The notes under the pieces were generated by a model. It saw nothing but the letters and a program-made list of their open reading frames with translations. It ran no database searches and was not told where the DNA came from. Both the position numbers and the translations under genes were made by a program. From positions 124,001 to 188,000 of the forward strand of contig JACKKP010000003.1 of the NCBI GenBank assembly GCA_024236375.1: 64,000 nt of DNA. The letters are read 5' to 3'. This stretch comes from Rickettsiaceae bacterium. Lineage in GTDB: Bacteria; Pseudomonadota; Alphaproteobacteria; Rickettsiales; Rickettsiaceae. Below are positions 61,988 to 64,000 of this stretch, piece by piece (the stretch's first letter is position 1; each line of letters starts with the position of its first letter).

Positions 61988-62575
61988 ATGCAAATTGAAA
62001 TCAAAACTTTGGATCAAACTTTAATCAATGAAATGAAAAAATATAATATTTGGTCACCTGAGTGCCCTGTACCTTTAGGTGATTTAAACCTAATTAATTT
62101 ACTTCATTATGATTTTAGAGGAAACATCATACGAGGCCAAATTATAGTACACAAAAAGATAGCAGAAATTACCGCTAATATATTTCAACAATTATTAAAG
62201 AGAAAATTTCCGATTCACAGTGTCAAACTAATCCAAGAATTTCAGGGAGATGACGTATTATCAATGGAAGCTAATAATAGTTCAGCGTTTAATTTTAGGC
62301 AAATTGCTGGCACTAGTACAATTTCTATTCATTCATACGGCTTAGCAATAGATATTAATCCAGTTCAAAATCCGTATATAACTCATTATAATAATACTGT
62401 CTTAATCCAACCTAGCATTAGCAAGGATTTTTTAGATAGAACACATCAGAAGCCCGGCATGGTAGAAAATATCGTAGAATTATTTGTAAGCCATGGCTTT
62501 AATTGGGGTGGTCATTGGAAAACCATTAAAGATTATCATCATTTTGAATTCCCATTAGATCAATTATTTCTATAA
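61988..62575 (+). CDS. M15-family peptidase (D-alanyl-D-alanine carboxypeptidase-like)
   Basis: M15 metallopeptidases cut D-Ala-containing cross-links or stem peptides. The zinc motif SIHSYGLAID gives His115 and Asp122, and HHFEF near the C-terminus gives the third ligand. The block SMEANNSSAFNFR before it is typical of a bacterial branch I recall only as uncharacterised M15 proteins. The frame extends up to a TTG at 61919 that adds a hydrophobic stretch; the ATG at 61988 gives 195 residues and matches relatives better. Without the extension there is no signal peptide. Confidence 0.8.
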   Translation: MQIEIKTLDQTLINEMKKYNIWSPECPVPLGDLNLINLLHYDFRGNIIRGQIIVHKKIAEITANIFQQLLKRKFPIHSVKLIQEFQGDDVLSMEANNSSAFNFRQIAGTSTISIHSYGLAIDINPVQNPYITHYNNTVLIQPSISKDFLDRTHQKPGMVENIVELFVSHGFNWGGHWKTIKDYHHFEFPLDQLFL

Positions 62576-62587
62576 ATTAACAAGTCT

Positions 62588-64000
62588 TTATACACGAAAT
62601 TTTAGATTTGGTATTTTACCATAATATGCTACTAATCTTGAGATGAAAGCTCCTATTATAACAAATATTACAAAGTTTTGGATATTTTTAGGGTCAGGAC
62701 TATATGAATTATAATCTAAATAAATACCAAATATTATCCCCCATAATATCGAAATTTCAGCATTTAAACTATCACCTAGACACATAATATTATTTTTTCT
62801 ACGCAATATATCTCTTATTATCCCGCCTCCATTGGCAGTCAAGAAAGCAAAGAAAGGCCCCCAAAGCTCGATTGGTTCAATTCTGCCCATAATAGCAATT
62901 GCTACTCCTGTCACTATGAAAGCAGACTGACCTAGAGCATCACTTATAATTAATACATCATCCCAAAATTTTGCTACTGACTCATCTTGTTGAGCATCTT
63001 TATTATAATATTCTAGTAATCTTATTGAAGAAAACCCTATTAATACTATTGTAATAATATAATACATATAAGAAGGCGTTAAAAATAACCCTACTTCCTC
63101 ACGATTAATTAAAACATCTCTTATAATACTGCCCCCTACAGAAGGAAGCATGGCAAATAATAATGTTCCAAATAATGTCGCATTATCTTTTGCAGCAATT
63201 GCTACCCCCGATATAGCAAAAGCAAAGGTGCCTATTACTCCGATAATATAAAACCAGTCGGCTTCTATGGTTTGCATTAATAATACTGGATATACATAAT
63301 TTTTGATAATTGCTTTATATTCTGATGTATTTTTAAATTTACCGATCTCTTCATTAAATTTTTCTACTAATTCAGCAGAAACTGATTTTTTACTAAACAT
63401 GAAATAAATTGGCGTTTTCGGACCAATAGGAATTTCAATTACCTTATTAATAGATTTCATATCTAGCATGACTGCTGCCCCTGCAAATCTATCAGCTAAA
63501 AATCCATCGATTTTTCCTTCTAATAAATCACTGAAAGCGTCTAGATCAGTGGTATATTCTTTAATGATATCTTGGTTATTATAGTCACTAATAAATAAAT
63601 TAACTTGTGGATCTGTATATATAAATCCCTTCACAATACCTAAGACAAAATTTTGTAACCTTATTTGTGATAGTAATTCTCTAACATTTGCAAAATTAGT
63701 ATCTTTCTCATTATTATTTAGAGTAAATAAAGAATTTTCTTCAAACCGATATGGAATCGAAAAATGAGCGTATTCTGCACGATCTTGAGTATAAGTAGCG
63801 CCAGCTGCTATATGTTTTTCCCCCGATTCTATTTGTAATTGATGTTCCTTCCATTCTATAGACTCAAACTCAAGACCAATACCTATTTTATCTGCCAATG
63901 AACTCAATATTTCGATATCCATTCCTACTAATTTGAAACCATTATTAGTAACTTTATTAAACTGGTATGGCTGCCATAAATACCATCCTGCCTTTAAGCT
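62588..64000 (-). CDS. Solute-binding domain fused to a TRIC/UPF0126 membrane domain (5' end outside window)
   Basis: The frame is open through the right edge of the window, so the ATG at 63922 is internal (GFKLVG precedes it). The first 200 or so visible residues match a family 3 periplasmic solute-binding domain (GMDIEILSSLADKIGIGLEF, GATYTQDRAEYAHFSIPY). The C-terminal part is a membrane domain with two similar halves, each with a GxxxFAxxG-like helix and a GG-IIRD motif: GTFAFAISGVAIAAKDNAT, SVGGSIIRDVL and NGGGIIRDILRRKN. That is the UPF0126/TRIC cation-channel plan. The combination suggests a ligand-gated channel or transporter; the ligand is unknown. Confidence 0.78.
   Translation of the reverse strand, partial: SLKAGWYLWQPYQFNKVTNNGFKLVGMDIEILSSLADKIGIGLEFESIEWKEHQLQIESGEKHIAAGATYTQDRAEYAHFSIPYRFEENSLFTLNNNEKDTNFANVRELLSQIRLQNFVLGIVKGFIYTDPQVNLFISDYNNQDIIKEYTTDLDAFSDLLEGKIDGFLADRFAGAAVMLDMKSINKVIEIPIGPKTPIYFMFSKKSVSAELVEKFNEEIGKFKNTSEYKAIIKNYVYPVLLMQTIEADWFYIIGVIGTFAFAISGVAIAAKDNATLFGTLLFAMLPSVGGSIIRDVLINREEVGLFLTPSYMYYIITIVLIGFSSIRLLEYYNKDAQQDESVAKFWDDVLIISDALGQSAFIVTGVAIAIMGRIEPIELWGPFFAFLTANGGGIIRDILRRKNNIMCLGDSLNAEISILWGIIFGIYLDYNSYSPDPKNIQNFVIFVIIGAFISRLVAYYGKIPNLKFRV

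Noticed and set aside
1..64000. CRISPR array, prophage, toxin-antitoxin pair or new defence system
   Set aside because: No regularly spaced direct repeats, phage structural genes, or small paired genes with toxin motifs were seen. Nearly all non-core content is explained by insertion sequences and the ankyrin/vir region.

Overview
The window looks like a chromosomal segment of an obligate intracellular alphaproteobacterium of the order Rickettsiales, probably Rickettsiaceae- or Midichloriaceae-like. The evidence is strongly AT-rich DNA, the split Rickettsiales arrangement of type IV secretion genes (virB8-virB9-virB10-virB11-virD4 in one operon), an ankyrin-repeat gene beside that operon, and the order tRNA-Tyr, tRNA-Gly, tuf, rpsJ, which I recall as characteristic of Rickettsia. 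A complete peptidoglycan set (murC, murB, ddl, ftsQ) and a full-length RelA/SpoT protein mean this is not one of the most reduced Rickettsiales. The species is not identified.

Layout. 1-4501 (+): respiratory complex I genes nuoB (cut by the left edge), nuoC, nuoD, nuoE and nuoF, with an unrecognised exported protein between nuoE and nuoF. 4637-5364 (+): rpmG, rpsP and tRNA-Thr. 5365-7750: an insertion-sequence scrapyard holding one nearly intact IS5-family element and decayed IS982- and IS630-family transposases. 7767-22767 (-): one very long ribosomal superoperon reading from tuf and rpsJ through the S10, spc and alpha gene order to rplQ and rpsT, closed by a clear terminator. tRNA-Gly and tRNA-Tyr lie just upstream of tuf. 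23217-32886: an rRNA/tRNA methyltransferase, a compositionally different ankyrin-repeat gene with a near-consensus promoter, the vir operon, a Ppx/GppA phosphatase and an ankyrin-like remnant. 32989-39495: a CAU-anticodon tRNA, mfd-sdhE (-) and dnaA-dnaN (+). 39605-47703 (-): a kinase-like protein, rimP-nusA-infB-rbfA, a candidate 6S-like small RNA, tRNA-Met and rplM-rpsI. 47829-54223: rpmH-rnpA, clpA (opposite strand), a membrane-anchored glutaredoxin, clpP-clpX and an AmgK-like sugar kinase. 54229-60949 (-): relA/spoT, acpS, murC-murB-ddl-ftsQ. 61035-64000: a DsbA-like protein, an M15 peptidase and, cut by the right edge, a fusion of a solute-binding domain to a TRIC/UPF0126 membrane domain.

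How the genes work together. Most of the window is core machinery: translation, transcription-coupled repair, replication initiation, proteolysis and wall synthesis. The accessory content is concentrated at 5.4-7.8 kb (mobile elements) and 24.0-31.2 kb (ankyrin protein plus secretion system). The ankyrin gene, transcribed divergently from the secretion operon and different in base composition, is a plausible substrate of that system; this is an inference.

No CRISPR array, prophage or clearly new defence system was seen. The most unusual items are the solute-binding/TRIC fusion, the ankyrin locus with its palindromic promoter region, the short VirB9, the exported protein inside the nuo operon, and the structured RNA candidate at 45.7-46.0 kb.
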